From the IMG/VR virus record IMGVR_UViG_3300025094_000035, positions 1 to 20,999 of that record: a DNA stretch of 20,999 nucleotides; one strand, given 5' to 3'. This stretch comes from a virus. The notes beneath the pieces were generated by a model. That model did no database searches. It saw only the letters and a program-made list of their open reading frames with translations, and was not told the DNA's origin. The position numbers and the translations under genes are program-made. Below, piece after piece: positions 1-6,989 of this stretch. The first letter of the stretch is position 1, and each line of letters opens with the position of its first letter.

Positions 1-273
1 CTAATAGCCCGTTGTTAGGTGGTAGACCAAATAACCCATAGCCCCGCCCAAAAGGGCGGCCATGACCCCTGCCCACCACGGATGCCTTCGGGCCCACGCC
101 AGAAACTGCCCCGAGATGGTGAGCCCAGTGCGGCGCACGGCCCACAGCTCCACGATCCCAAGCCAAAGGATCAGGCCGCCTAGGAAGAGCAGCCACCACC
201 AGAGGCCCGCCAACGCAAAGGCGACAGCCAGTGTCGCAAACATGAGCAGGATGCCCCAAGGAAGCTCCCTCAT
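1..273 (-). CDS. Small three-TM membrane protein (last gene of virion operon)
   Basis: A complete 90-residue protein whose TAG stop is the first three bases of the window. I chose the ATG at 273 because it overlaps the stop of the upstream transglycosylase gene as ATGA; the longer open frame reading back to 393 lies over that gene. Residues about 8-45 are almost continuously hydrophobic and very Trp-rich (two TM helices with a short turn). A third TM helix follows a basic/aromatic segment near the C-terminus and ends LVYHLTTGY. Lying directly after a cell-wall lytic enzyme, it could be a holin or spanin-like partner, but no family is recognised and a virion membrane protein is equally possible. 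Confidence 0.75.
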   Translation of the reverse strand: MRELPWGILLMFATLAVAFALAGLWWWLLFLGGLILWLGIVELWAVRRTGLTISGQFLAWARRHPWWAGVMAALLGGAMGYLVYHLTTGY

Positions 274-962
274 ACCTTCAGCTCCGTGTAGAGGTTGGCC
301 CGGTCGATGATGGCGCACGCGTACTTCGGGTTTCGCTTGCCCTGGCGGAAGGCGGTGGGCCCCACGTTGTAGGCCTGGAGGAGCTCGTACCACGAGGCTC
401 CAGGGAACTGCCCCCTAAGCCACTCCAGATAGGCCAAGCCCGCCCCTACCGCGTACCAGATGCGCCCGGTCATGTCCATACCGAGGAGCTTCTGCGGGTC
501 CTGGTTCACCTGGCAGAACGCTGCGGGCTTCACCTGCAGGGGGCCGATCTCGGTCCCCTTCGCCGAGGTGCAGCGCCCCTTGACCAGGGCGGCACGTATG
601 CGCTCGCTCTCCAGGTACAGGTTGAAGCGGCTCTCCCGCCAGGCCAAGGCGGTGGCGATGTCCGGAGGAATGCCGTAGTTGATGGAACTGGCTAGAGCGG
701 AGGCCAGCACCATGGTGCACGGAGTGCCCGATGCGGGGATGCACGTGCCCAAGGCGGGACGCACCTCGCGAATGCGCTCGTGGATACGGTAAATCAGCTC
801 CTCATAGCTCTTGGAGAGGCCGCTACCCGGGGAGTACGGGCACGTGGCCGGAGTAGGGGAGGGGCTGGGCGACGATGCAGGCGCCGGGCGGGGCCGAAGG
901 AGGAGGAAGGCGGCCAGGCCGCCCAACGCCACCACCCCCCAGCTAACCCCTCCGGTGCGCAA
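270..962 (-). CDS. Membrane-anchored lytic transglycosylase (SLT-like lysozyme fold)
   Basis: A 230-residue protein predicted to cleave the peptidoglycan glycan strand during genome entry or exit. Residues about 7-23 form an N-terminal TM anchor or signal, followed by a Pro/Ser linker (24-45) and a goose-lysozyme/SLT-like domain. The visible family motifs are the catalytic Glu in AWRESRFN (E110), GPLQV (about 140-144, the GLMQ-type motif) and the C-terminal QAYNVGP (AYN motif, about 197-199). Several Cys residues (41, 74, 82, 131, 150) suggest disulfides outside the cytoplasm. The start is probably TTG at 962, with a weak purine tract upstream; it overlaps the preceding gene by 20 bp and the following gene by 4 bp. 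Whether it is packaged in the virion or acts only at lysis cannot be told from sequence. Confidence 0.85.
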   Translation of the reverse strand: MRTGGVSWGVVALGGLAAFLLLRPRPAPASSPSPSPTPATCPYSPGSGLSKSYEELIYRIHERIREVRPALGTCIPASGTPCTMVLASALASSINYGIPPDIATALAWRESRFNLYLESERIRAALVKGRCTSAKGTEIGPLQVKPAAFCQVNQDPQKLLGMDMTGRIWYAVGAGLAYLEWLRGQFPGASWYELLQAYNVGPTAFRQGKRNPKYACAIIDRANLYTELKV

Positions 963-1209
963 CGTCTTCCACCCCCCTAGCCGTGCGGCGGATCCGCTTC
1001 ATGCCCCGGTTCAAGGTCAACATCCCGCCGGCGTGGTACCAGACAAAGCCGTGGATGTCCCAGTAACGCGCCATGCCCCCTTTGGCCTCTGCTCCCGGGA
1101 CGTGCCGTCCATGTTTGCGGGCCAACGGGAATAGCCCAACGTCCAAAACGGGCACCCCCTGATCCGGGGGTACAACCAGGTCTCGGATTGCCCATCCTTG
1201 CGGTATCAT
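943..1209 (-). CDS. Hypothetical 88-aa protein between spike and transglycosylase
   Basis: Starts at the ATG at 1209, sharing one base with the TGA stop of the upstream spike gene (TGATG); a GTG at 1212 is an alternative start. The protein begins MIPQGWAIRDLVVPPDQGVPVL and has no TM segment. It contains Trp/Tyr/His-rich stretches (MARYWDIHGFVWYHAGG) and a basic C-terminus. No family is recognised. Its position between a putative attachment protein and the lytic enzyme suggests a minor virion protein or spike cofactor. The same frame is open further upstream, but that part overlaps the spike gene and is not needed. Confidence 0.6.
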   Translation of the reverse strand: MIPQGWAIRDLVVPPDQGVPVLDVGLFPLARKHGRHVPGAEAKGGMARYWDIHGFVWYHAGGMLTLNRGMKRIRRTARGVEDVAHRRG

Positions 1210-2318
1210 CACGGCCCCCAGGTAACGGTGAACTCTCCAATGGTCAGCTTGTACAGGTCGGTCTTGGTAAACTCCTGGCCGGGATCGAGCACAAAGCGGA
1301 AAGCGCCGCCCAACGGCGGCCCAAGCCCAATGGTGCGTATGGTACCATTGCCTTCGTTGCTGAGGAACGTAACCGGGTTCGTTTTCCTCTGCCGGGAGTT
1401 TGGGGTGTACCCCTTGACGCCAGACCATTTACTCGCGAGTGCACCGCCTAGTGACATTGTTGTGCTAGCATAAGAAGTCTCAAAGGCAACGGAGTGCAGA
1501 TAGACGCCCTGGTAGGCCGAATTAGGGTTGCCTCCGCTGTTTATGACTCGGCCCGTCATGACAACTTCAACTACGACCAAATCCGGGAACAACCCACTAC
1601 CCCACGCGCTGGATAGCGTCAAAACCGCAAGGCCGCTCCTTATTCCGATGCCGCTGATGTCTATGGACACCGGAACTGGAACTACTGGCGAAAGGGTGAT
1701 TCGGGTTTTGTAGATAAGGCGAAGGCGCTGGTCGGAGGCAGGGGAAATCACAATCGGGTTGCCGTTCCCGTCCCGGAACAGCTCGCGGCTCATCAGGTTG
1801 CCCCCTGCGGTATCTACCGGGCTGAAACCCCACTCCGTCAGGTTCCGGTTGCCAACCTCCGTTTCCAAGAACTCCCGCACAACGGTTTGTTCGTAAACGC
1901 CGTCCGCAACCCTGGTATAGGAGAACGACCCAGAGGTGGACCCTGTGTGGTCCATGATGGTCCGCACCACTTCGTTTGCCAACGCCAGCTGGCTAGGGTC
2001 CGGAGGTGTAGAGCCAGTACCGACGACTGCATAGCGCGTCAAGAGGGTTATGCCGTGGACGGCCATGAGCTCATAGGCATTGTTGAGCACGATGTTGTGC
2101 TGCTCCGCCTCCATGTCCACCACCCAGCGCTTGCGCCTGCCGCGCCCGCCAGGGCCGAAGCTGAGGTCCTCCTTGTAGCGCCCGATCTGCCAATGCAAGT
2201 GCTGAGGCTGGAGCCGCACGCCCGCTTGCGGTGGCGGCGGGAGAAGTGGGCGCACGCGCACCACCGAGACAACCGGGACAACCTTGCCAGCATCATCGGG
2301 CTTCCAGAGCTTGCTCAT
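1209..2318 (-). CDS. Putative vertex spike / receptor-binding protein
   Basis: A 369-residue, beta-rich, Ser/Thr/Gly-rich protein without TM segments. Residues about 75-120 carry a signature seen in many phage distal tail and fibre proteins: HNIVLNNAYELMAVHG, then YAVVGTGSTPPDPSQ, then ALANEV. In that class the conserved GTG-TPP segment precedes a variable binding region. The start is ATG 2318, preceded by GAGGAGGTGTCAG, a far better ribosome site than that of the in-frame ATG at 2333. The C-terminal third (bases about 1340-1740) is visibly AT-richer than the rest of the operon, as expected of a swapped host-recognition module. It follows the repeat-bearing spike gene with a short overlap. 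The attachment role is inferred from motif, composition and position. Confidence 0.65.
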   Translation of the reverse strand: MSKLWKPDDAGKVVPVVSVVRVRPLLPPPPQAGVRLQPQHLHWQIGRYKEDLSFGPGGRGRRKRWVVDMEAEQHNIVLNNAYELMAVHGITLLTRYAVVGTGSTPPDPSQLALANEVVRTIMDHTGSTSGSFSYTRVADGVYEQTVVREFLETEVGNRNLTEWGFSPVDTAGGNLMSRELFRDGNGNPIVISPASDQRLRLIYKTRITLSPVVPVPVSIDISGIGIRSGLAVLTLSSAWGSGLFPDLVVVEVVMTGRVINSGGNPNSAYQGVYLHSVAFETSYASTTMSLGGALASKWSGVKGYTPNSRQRKTNPVTFLSNEGNGTIRTIGLGPPLGGAFRFVLDPGQEFTKTDLYKLTIGEFTVTWGP

Positions 2319-2329
2319 CTGACACCTCC

Positions 2330-3427
2330 TCATGCGGGTTCGTAGGCCCCTGTGGTGGGGGCGCTCAGAGTAGCCGTCCCTAGGACGTCGGGGCTCGTGT
2401 AGCCCGGTTGGGTAATAGTGTCCACGCGGACGACTACAAGGGCATAGCTGCCAGTAGTAGGGGCAGCAAGGCTGGCGGTGCCCAAGGCGTCCATCATGCC
2501 ATCAGAGACCAGAACCACGGGTACATAGGCCCCCGCAGTGGGTGCGGCAAGTTGGGCCTGGCCCAAGGCATCCGCACCAAGATCTTGGACGATGACGATG
2601 GGAATGTATGCCCCCGTTGTAGGAGCGCTCAGTGTGGCTGTGCCCAGCAGGTCTACAACGCCGCCTTGCGTGATGACCACCGGAATGTAGGCACCTTCGG
2701 AGGGCGGGACCAACGCAGCTTGCCCAAGAGCGTGGTTCAAATACACCGGGTACAGCCCGGACCGTAGGACGTAGCCGGTGGTGTCTAGGGCGCTGACCAG
2801 GCTCCCCAAGAGCTCTATCTGGTAGGGCAAGGCGACCGCCTGGTCCAAGACCACGGGCTCCTGGAAGGTCTGGAGCACCTGGGCAGTAGCGTAGAGCTGC
2901 CTTTGTACCCGTTGGACCAGCGTTTTGCGGTCTGGGGTACGGTGCCAGACCAGGACGTCCGAGTCCGGGGGGAAGTAGCCCACCACGGCGTCGTTGAGGA
3001 CTACCGGGTCGTGGCCGGGAAAGGGCCCCCGCATCACAAACTGCTGGATCACGGGATCCCACTGGCGGATCCATACTTCCCCCTGGCGCTCATAGACCAC
3101 CACATGCCGGGCCGCCTGGTCGAAAGCCACGCCCATATGGGCGATTTCCTCCACGGGGTGGGGGAGCGGGGGCACCTCTACTTCTACCCACACCGCTGCC
3201 CCCGGCCCGCGGGGGTCGTTGAGGGGCCAGGGTCCTTCCCCAGGCACCTGGGCCTGGAAGAGCCGGAAGCGGCGCTCTGCCCTGTCCAGCACAGCTGCCC
3301 ACGCGTAGCCGTATAGGGTGGTGTAGCTTCCATCCCCAGTGTCGCCCATGGCCCGTGGCCCCGCAGTTAGGCGCACTTCAGGGGCAAAGGTACTTCCACG
3401 CTTGTAGGTCTTAGCCCTAGCTCTCAT
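2330..3427 (-). CDS. Putative spike/fibre protein with five C-terminal beta repeats
   Basis: A 365-residue protein. I chose ATG 3427 because it overlaps the upstream stop (ATGA) and begins MRARAKTYKRGSTF; the longer frame back to 3565 runs across the neighbouring gene. Residues about 1-220 look like a beta-rich domain with Trp/Tyr-rich strands, reminiscent of beta-propeller or viral attachment proteins. The C-terminus is five consecutive repeats of the form LGTATLSAPTTGAY followed by a short beta-strand (PIVIV) and an Asp/Gly linker. The unit is 27 residues, one copy is stretched to 34, and the last is truncated to 17. Such repeats suggest an elongated stalk or trimeric fibre. With the adjacent gene it probably forms the vertex spike. 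Function is inferred. Confidence 0.65.
   Translation of the reverse strand: MRARAKTYKRGSTFAPEVRLTAGPRAMGDTGDGSYTTLYGYAWAAVLDRAERRFRLFQAQVPGEGPWPLNDPRGPGAAVWVEVEVPPLPHPVEEIAHMGVAFDQAARHVVVYERQGEVWIRQWDPVIQQFVMRGPFPGHDPVVLNDAVVGYFPPDSDVLVWHRTPDRKTLVQRVQRQLYATAQVLQTFQEPVVLDQAVALPYQIELLGSLVSALDTTGYVLRSGLYPVYLNHALGQAALVPPSEGAYIPVVITQGGVVDLLGTATLSAPTTGAYIPIVIVQDLGADALGQAQLAAPTAGAYVPVVLVSDGMMDALGTASLAAPTTGSYALVVVRVDTITQPGYTSPDVLGTATLSAPTTGAYEPA
2333..2728 (-). repeat. Five tandem coding repeats, 81-bp basic unit
   Basis: In the 3' part of the fibre-like gene the encoded copies (minus strand, 5' to 3') occupy about 2728-2648, 2647-2567, 2566-2486, 2485-2384 and 2383-2333. All share L-G-x-A-x-L-x-x-P-x-x-G-x-Y; the fourth copy is expanded to 102 bp and the fifth stops after 17 codons. 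The repeats have diverged at DNA level, so they are old rather than a fresh slippage product, but they could still recombine to change copy number. Confidence 0.8.
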
Positions 3428-3873
3428 TGCAACAAGAGTTGCACCACTGCAGGACCTTCCCCAGCGTCCGACACTTCCAGGACCTCCAACGCGAAGGACA
3501 GTTCCACCGCCGCCGCGGGCAGGAGGACGTATGGGCCTACCCGTTGGGGCCCGAAGGTCCACCACAATAGCGCCTTCGCGTCCCCAATATTCACAATGTG
3601 ACCCCGGGTCGCAGGCTTACCCAGCAAGCCTGTAACGTCTATGCGCCGGGTTTCTGCTTCCACTTGCACTTGGGCCACCAGGGGCATCCGAGCTGGGTCG
3701 TGGCCTTGCAGGTCCCGCCGGGGCCTGCCGAACTCGTACTCCAAGGTGCGCTGGATCGCTCCCAACTGGTCCTTCAAGCAGGCCAAGTCGTCCCGCAAGC
3801 CCGTTAGGGCCTCCTGAACGCGCTGGGGGAGATTAGCCAAATCCTCTTGCTTCAAACCCAAGAGGTTGAACAC
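3424..3873 (-). CDS. Coiled-coil plus beta-domain protein, possible spike base
   Basis: A 149-residue protein starting at GTG 3873 behind a strong AAAGGAGGT site, overlapping the previous gene by 22 bp. Residues about 7-50 are heptad-like (LKQEDLANLPQRVQEALTGL onward), predicting a short coiled coil. The rest (about 60-149) is a compact beta-rich domain with hydrophobic strands (HIVNIGDAKALLWWTF, then VGPYVLLPAAAVELSFALEV). There is no TM segment or signal peptide. A trimerising coiled coil ahead of a beta domain, followed immediately by two fibre-like genes, suggests a spike base or connector. No family is recognised. Confidence 0.6.
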   Translation of the reverse strand: MFNLLGLKQEDLANLPQRVQEALTGLRDDLACLKDQLGAIQRTLEYEFGRPRRDLQGHDPARMPLVAQVQVEAETRRIDVTGLLGKPATRGHIVNIGDAKALLWWTFGPQRVGPYVLLPAAAVELSFALEVLEVSDAGEGPAVVQLLLQ

Positions 3874-4040
3874 GCGCCACCTCCTTTAGGTGCACTCTGG
3901 CCAGGGGCGCTCAAATTTTCAAGTGCGGGACGTACTACGAATGCCCCGATCAGGATGAGAGCCACGAGGTAAATGGTGAGGAGCCCTAACCCCACCCCTA
4001 GACCCTGTTTGTAGGCCTGCCAAAAGGTCTTCTCCTCCAC
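3852..4040 (-). CDS. Small single-TM protein
   Basis: A 62-residue protein starting at GTG 4040 (MEEKTFWQAYKQGLGVGLG), just after the upstream stop with a GGAGTGAGGG purine tract. A hydrophobic helix covers about residues 12-37 (LGVGLGLLTIYLVALILIGAFVV), then a polar tail with one Cys. Predicted N-in, short C-tail membrane protein. It fits the group of tiny membrane proteins in internal-membrane phages; the specific role is unknown. Confidence 0.65.
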   Translation of the reverse strand: MEEKTFWQAYKQGLGVGLGLLTIYLVALILIGAFVVRPALENLSAPGQSAPKGGGACSTSWV

Positions 4041-4043
4041 CCC

Positions 4044-4166
4044 TCACTCCTTCTGAACGCCCAACAGGGCTCCTACTATGGCCAGAATGAGGGCCAGGCC
4101 AACCCAGACCAAAACGGCTCCCACGATGAAGCCAGCCCCGAACCGGACCCCATCTATTAGTTGCAC
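4044..4166 (-). CDS. 40-aa single-TM micro-protein
   Basis: A short ORF starting at GTG 4166 with a strong GGGAGGTG site, overlapping the upstream stop by 10 bp and ending TGA at 4044. It reads MQLIDGVRFGAGF, then an uninterrupted hydrophobic helix (IVGAVLVWVGLALILAIVGALLGV) and ends QKE. It fills the whole gap between its neighbours, has a good ribosome site and encodes a clean TM helix, so it is very likely real. A virion-membrane or lysis-related micro-protein is possible. Confidence 0.65.
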   Translation of the reverse strand: MQLIDGVRFGAGFIVGAVLVWVGLALILAIVGALLGVQKE

Positions 4167-4951
4167 TGTGCCACCTCCCATAACCGGATTGCTTGTGTCG
4201 TCAACACTTCGTTTCGCCTAGCCCAGTTTTTCTCCCCTATAACTGCATCCTCTGGTAACACCTCCACACCGGCACTGCGCAATAGAGAGACGGCCACAGA
4301 GAGGGACGGCTCTTTTGGTGTATCGGGGTTTATCACCCCCCAGAAGGTTGCGGGCAAGGGCAGTTCCGCTTTTCGCATACGTACGAGAATGTCTTCTACT
4401 TGCGATGCGACCTTACTATCCGGCGCAAAATAGTCGGAGTTCCTATTAAGCCATGCCACTTGACGAACAGGCCCCCACAGGAACTCACTTACTAGTTCAT
4501 CCGCACGCTCTTTATATTCGCTAATAAACTCTATGCGGTCAAAGTTAGCCAAATCGCTAAGGGTGCTTGCGTAAAGTTCACAAAACACTGCCGAGGTTTT
4601 ACAACGGGCGTATGCATCCTCCAAAATCCTCAGGGCCTTATCTCTCCCACCACGACTTTTCCAGCAATGCCCTAAGATGCGCTGCTTTAGAGCAGAGTAC
4701 CACTCAGGGCCATGGCGCTGAGTCATGGGTTGGCCTGGGTTTTGGTATCGCGGATCATCTGTTTGCGTGGGCGTTGTCGGTTGTAAAGGCGTTTGGTTGT
4801 TTATGGAAGGTGTGGTTGGTGTCGAAGGCGCTTGGTTGTTTGCGGAAGAGGTCGCAGGATTGGTGGTAGTGGGCGTTCGGCTAAATACTCGTGCACTTAC
4901 CACTGCCACAAGTACCGCCATCGCTCCACCAAAAACTAGCCAACCCTTCAT
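4157..4951 (-). CDS. Membrane-anchored protein with Thr/Pro linker, unlike its neighbours in composition
   Basis: A 264-residue protein from ATG 4951, overlapping the holin-candidate stop as ATGA. Residues about 4-22 are an N-terminal TM anchor, 25-75 a low-complexity Thr/Pro/Asn/Gln linker, and 80-264 a helical domain with several Cys (CWKSRGGRD, ARCKTSAVFCELYAS, terminal CN). The DNA at about 4180-4620 is clearly AT-richer, with codons such as TTA, ATA and AAA that are rare elsewhere here. This suggests recent acquisition, or a variable surface-exposed role. No family is recognised. The anchor-linker-domain architecture repeats in other genes of this operon (6291-6989, 5367-5792). Confidence 0.7.
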   Translation of the reverse strand: MKGWLVFGGAMAVLVAVVSARVFSRTPTTTNPATSSANNQAPSTPTTPSINNQTPLQPTTPTQTDDPRYQNPGQPMTQRHGPEWYSALKQRILGHCWKSRGGRDKALRILEDAYARCKTSAVFCELYASTLSDLANFDRIEFISEYKERADELVSEFLWGPVRQVAWLNRNSDYFAPDSKVASQVEDILVRMRKAELPLPATFWGVINPDTPKEPSLSVAVSLLRSAGVEVLPEDAVIGEKNWARRNEVLTTQAIRLWEVAQCN

Positions 4952-5370
4952 TTGCCACCTCCCGCTTTCTGCTCCATGCCCATGGCCCGAACACGGGCCA
5001 GGGCGGCCTCAATCTGCCGCTGGGCGATATCCCGCGACAGACCCGGGGCCAACGTTTGCAAGATTTGGATGGCCTCCTCCAGCTTCTGGCTAGCCCGCTC
5101 AGCCGGCGGTAGCTCACTCCGCCGGTACTTTTCTTCCACCGCCAGCACCGCCTGCTCAGCCAGCTTGGGAACCCGCTCGGAGAGCCAACGCTCGTAGTTG
5201 CCGGCGATCATGCGGATGATGCCTGCCAGAATCGGCCCAACCACCGGAATCCCGGCCACCAGACGCACCAGGAGCCCGGCCACGAGAGCGATGACCCCCA
5301 CGGCTAGCAGGGCTTGCACCAGCCAAATCATCCACAGGTCCTTGGGCGGGATCAGGTCCAAGGGACTCAT
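4948..5370 (-). CDS. LLH-type phage holin candidate
   Basis: A 140-residue protein from ATG 5370, overlapping the upstream stop by 4 bp. Residues about 12-60 contain one long or two short hydrophobic helices (WLVQALLAVGVIALVAGLLV, then VVGPILAGIIRMIAG). The C-terminal half is helical and charged: AVLAVEEKYRR, SQKLEEAIQIL, IAQRQIEAALARVRAM. An N-terminal TM segment followed by VEAAE/VEEK, a K..A...L segment and Q..IEAAV is the pattern I associate with the LLH holin superfamily, which permeabilises the membrane so that wall enzymes reach peptidoglycan. The assignment is by eye; a structural membrane protein is the alternative. Confidence 0.55.
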   Translation of the reverse strand: MSPLDLIPPKDLWMIWLVQALLAVGVIALVAGLLVRLVAGIPVVGPILAGIIRMIAGNYERWLSERVPKLAEQAVLAVEEKYRRSELPPAERASQKLEEAIQILQTLAPGLSRDIAQRQIEAALARVRAMGMEQKAGGGK

Positions 5371-5792
5371 GCCATCACCCCCCAGGGCTTGCTAGCTACC
5401 CCCCCACGGCTACGGCAGTCGCACGGGGTGGGGGCCCAGGATCCATCCCCACACTGGGTCATCACCTGAGGGCACATGACCAGATCCCCGGGAAGCGGAC
5501 TAGGGGAAGGGGAAGGCAGTTTCCCGACCCTGGGAAGCGGACTAGGGGGGACCGAAGGGGAAGGCAGTTTGACTTGGCTCCCGACCCCGGCTACGCCTCC
5601 CCTTGAAGCGCAATCGCATGGGGTCGGAACCACCGAGCCGTCCTTACAAGTGGCCATCACCTGGGGGCAGAGCACGCCCTGTGATGGCGATGGGGCTTGC
5701 ACTGGCGGTTGGCTCTTAGCCGAACGCCTGGCTAGCCACGATCCGGCCACCCATCCTCCAAGAACAGCCGCCAGGATAAAGAGTCCCTGCAT
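5367..5792 (-). CDS. Membrane-anchored protein with duplicated CPQVM/PTPCDC cysteine motif
   Basis: A 141-residue protein from ATG 5792, preceded by GGGGGTGAGG (in-frame GTGs at 5804 and 5798 lack a ribosome site). Residues 1-20 are a TM anchor. Two near-identical cysteine modules of about 27 residues sit near residues 38-67 and 104-132. Each has CPQVM, a second Cys, DGS, then PTPCDC and SRGGVA, giving four Cys spaced C-x6-C-x8-C-x-C. They are separated by a Ser/Pro linker that itself contains duplicated PSPS segments. The modules could bind a metal or form disulfides on the non-cytoplasmic side. No family is confidently recognised. Confidence 0.7.
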   Translation of the reverse strand: MQGLFILAAVLGGWVAGSWLARRSAKSQPPVQAPSPSQGVLCPQVMATCKDGSVVPTPCDCASRGGVAGVGSQVKLPSPSVPPSPLPRVGKLPSPSPSPLPGDLVMCPQVMTQCGDGSWAPTPCDCRSRGGVASKPWGVMA

Positions 5793-5794
5793 CC

Positions 5795-6073
5795 TCACCC
5801 CCACAGCCCGTTGCCGGCATAGCTAGGGTTGAACCAGCCACACAGGCTAGGAGCCACCCGGCACAGGGCCCCAGGATCCAGGACCCCTAGGCCAAAGGGG
5901 CTGGGGGCCTGATCCACCACATAGGGCGGAGAGCCACCCGGAACCTCCGAAGGGGGCTGCTCAGGAATCTGACTCGGAGCCGGCTCCTGAGCCCGCCCTT
6001 TGGCCAGGGAGTAGGCCAAATACGCCGCAATCCCGCCCCCTAACAGCATCAATAGCAGTGTCCGGCTATCCAT
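5795..6073 (-). CDS. Small N-anchored, proline-rich membrane protein
   Basis: A 92-residue protein starting at ATG 6073 (MDSRTLLLMLLGGG), with GGAGGAGG upstream; a GTG at 6076 is the alternative. One TM helix covers residues about 5-23, followed by a Pro/Ser/Glu linker and a C-terminal segment with two Cys (LCRVAPSLCGWFNPSYAGN). It overlaps both neighbours by a few bases. Same anchor-plus-linker architecture as the next gene. Role unknown, probably virion membrane-associated. Confidence 0.65.
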   Translation of the reverse strand: MDSRTLLLMLLGGGIAAYLAYSLAKGRAQEPAPSQIPEQPPSEVPGGSPPYVVDQAPSPFGLGVLDPGALCRVAPSLCGWFNPSYAGNGLWG

Positions 6074-6297
6074 CACGCTTCCTCCTCCTTCCGAAGGCGA
6101 ACGCCGTGCCGAAAGGTGATGGCTTCCGCCGCGTTCACCAAGCGCGCCAGCAGGTTATTGGACTTCTGCTGAGCCTCTTCCAGGCGGGACATCCTGGCTC
6201 GGATTTCGGCCACATCCACGAACACGAGGCGCAAGAAGGCCAAGAAGGCCACGACCGCCACGCCCGAGTCCAGTACGTCCTTCCACTCCATCAGCAC
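6073..6297 (-). CDS. Small TM plus coiled-coil protein (possible accessory holin)
   Basis: A 74-residue protein with start GTG 6297 (MLMEWKDVLDSG) or ATG 6291. A hydrophobic helix lies at about 12-29 (GVAVVAFLAFLRLVFVDV), followed by a charged amphipathic helix with heptads (IRARMSRLEEAQQKSNNLLARLVNA) and a basic/acidic tail. Size and topology resemble small phage holin-like or haemolysin-type XhlA proteins, but no diagnostic motif is present. It is translationally coupled to both neighbours. Confidence 0.65.
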   Translation of the reverse strand: MLMEWKDVLDSGVAVVAFLAFLRLVFVDVAEIRARMSRLEEAQQKSNNLLARLVNAAEAITFRHGVRLRKEEEA

Positions 6298-6989
6298 ACC
6301 ACCCCTTCGCTCGCGAGTTGCGTCAGTTGCTTACGCAAAGCCTCTATCTGGGTTTCGTAGGTGGCCAATTCATCCTTCAGTTTCTTGTATTCTTGAGCCG
6401 CGGCATCCACGGCTCGAGAATCATCGAAGTTGAAGAGGTTGCCAGGCCTGGACCCCTCGCCTTTTACGTACTTCATGCAGGCGTCGTAGTTTCCGCCCAG
6501 GGCAGGGGAGCAGATTTCCCAGAAGCACGCCTCCCGCTTGGCGTAGCTCCAGCAGTTAACATCCGCACTGGACCCCTTTGCCACCAGATCGTTCAGCTTC
6601 TTTCGCACATCATCGGCCAACGACTGAAGCTTTTGGAGATTTGCTTTGGTTTCAGAGCAAAGCTGCCCCTTGGTCACTGTAGGAGTTGGCGGGGGAGTCG
6701 TTGTTGGCGGGGGAGTCGTTGGCGGAAGAGTCTGAGGGGGTGGATAGTAAGGTGGAGCTACAGGAGGTTGAGGAGTAGGGGCAGGTGCGGGCAAAGCTGG
6801 TTGCCGGGAAGGGGGCAAAGCTGGTTGCTGGGAAGGGGGCAATGCCGGCTGCCCAGGGGGATACGGAACCTGCTGCCCTGGCGCGTAGGCCACCCGCTGG
6901 CGATTAGGATCCAACACCCTCCAGGCAATAAGGCCCCCGATGCCAACTGCCCCGATAGCCGCGATGCCTAAAAGGGTATCGCTGTTCAT
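6291..6989 (-). CDS. N-anchored protein with proline-rich stalk and Cys-containing coiled domain
   Basis: A 232-residue protein from ATG 6989, overlapping the upstream TGA as ATGA. Residues about 5-24 form a TM helix. Residues 35-105 are extremely Pro-rich, with three QPALPPS-type repeats and then PPTT/TPPP runs, which predicts an extended stalk. Residues 108-232 form a helical domain with conserved-looking Cys (CSETKANLQ, NCWSYAKREACFWEICSP, YDACMKYV, terminal VVC) and a C-terminal coiled coil (EYKKLKDELATYETQIEALRK). It is probably exposed from the internal membrane toward the capsid or cell envelope. No family is recognised. Confidence 0.7.
   Translation of the reverse strand: MNSDTLLGIAAIGAVGIGGLIAWRVLDPNRQRVAYAPGQQVPYPPGQPALPPSQQPALPPSRQPALPAPAPTPQPPVAPPYYPPPQTLPPTTPPPTTTPPPTPTVTKGQLCSETKANLQKLQSLADDVRKKLNDLVAKGSSADVNCWSYAKREACFWEICSPALGGNYDACMKYVKGEGSRPGNLFNFDDSRAVDAAAQEYKKLKDELATYETQIEALRKQLTQLASEGVVC
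6791..6862 (-). repeat. Three tandem 24-bp repeats encoding QPALPPS
   Basis: Copies begin at about 6791, 6815 and 6839 on the plus strand. The first two differ by a single base and the third is more diverged. They encode the proline-rich stalk of the overlapping gene, so copy number would set stalk length; the high identity indicates recent slippage. Confidence 0.75.

Noticed and set aside
2333-2728. Variable-repeat region as a diversity-generating retroelement target
   Set aside because: No reverse transcriptase or second template copy is present in the window, and the repeats are tandem coding units.
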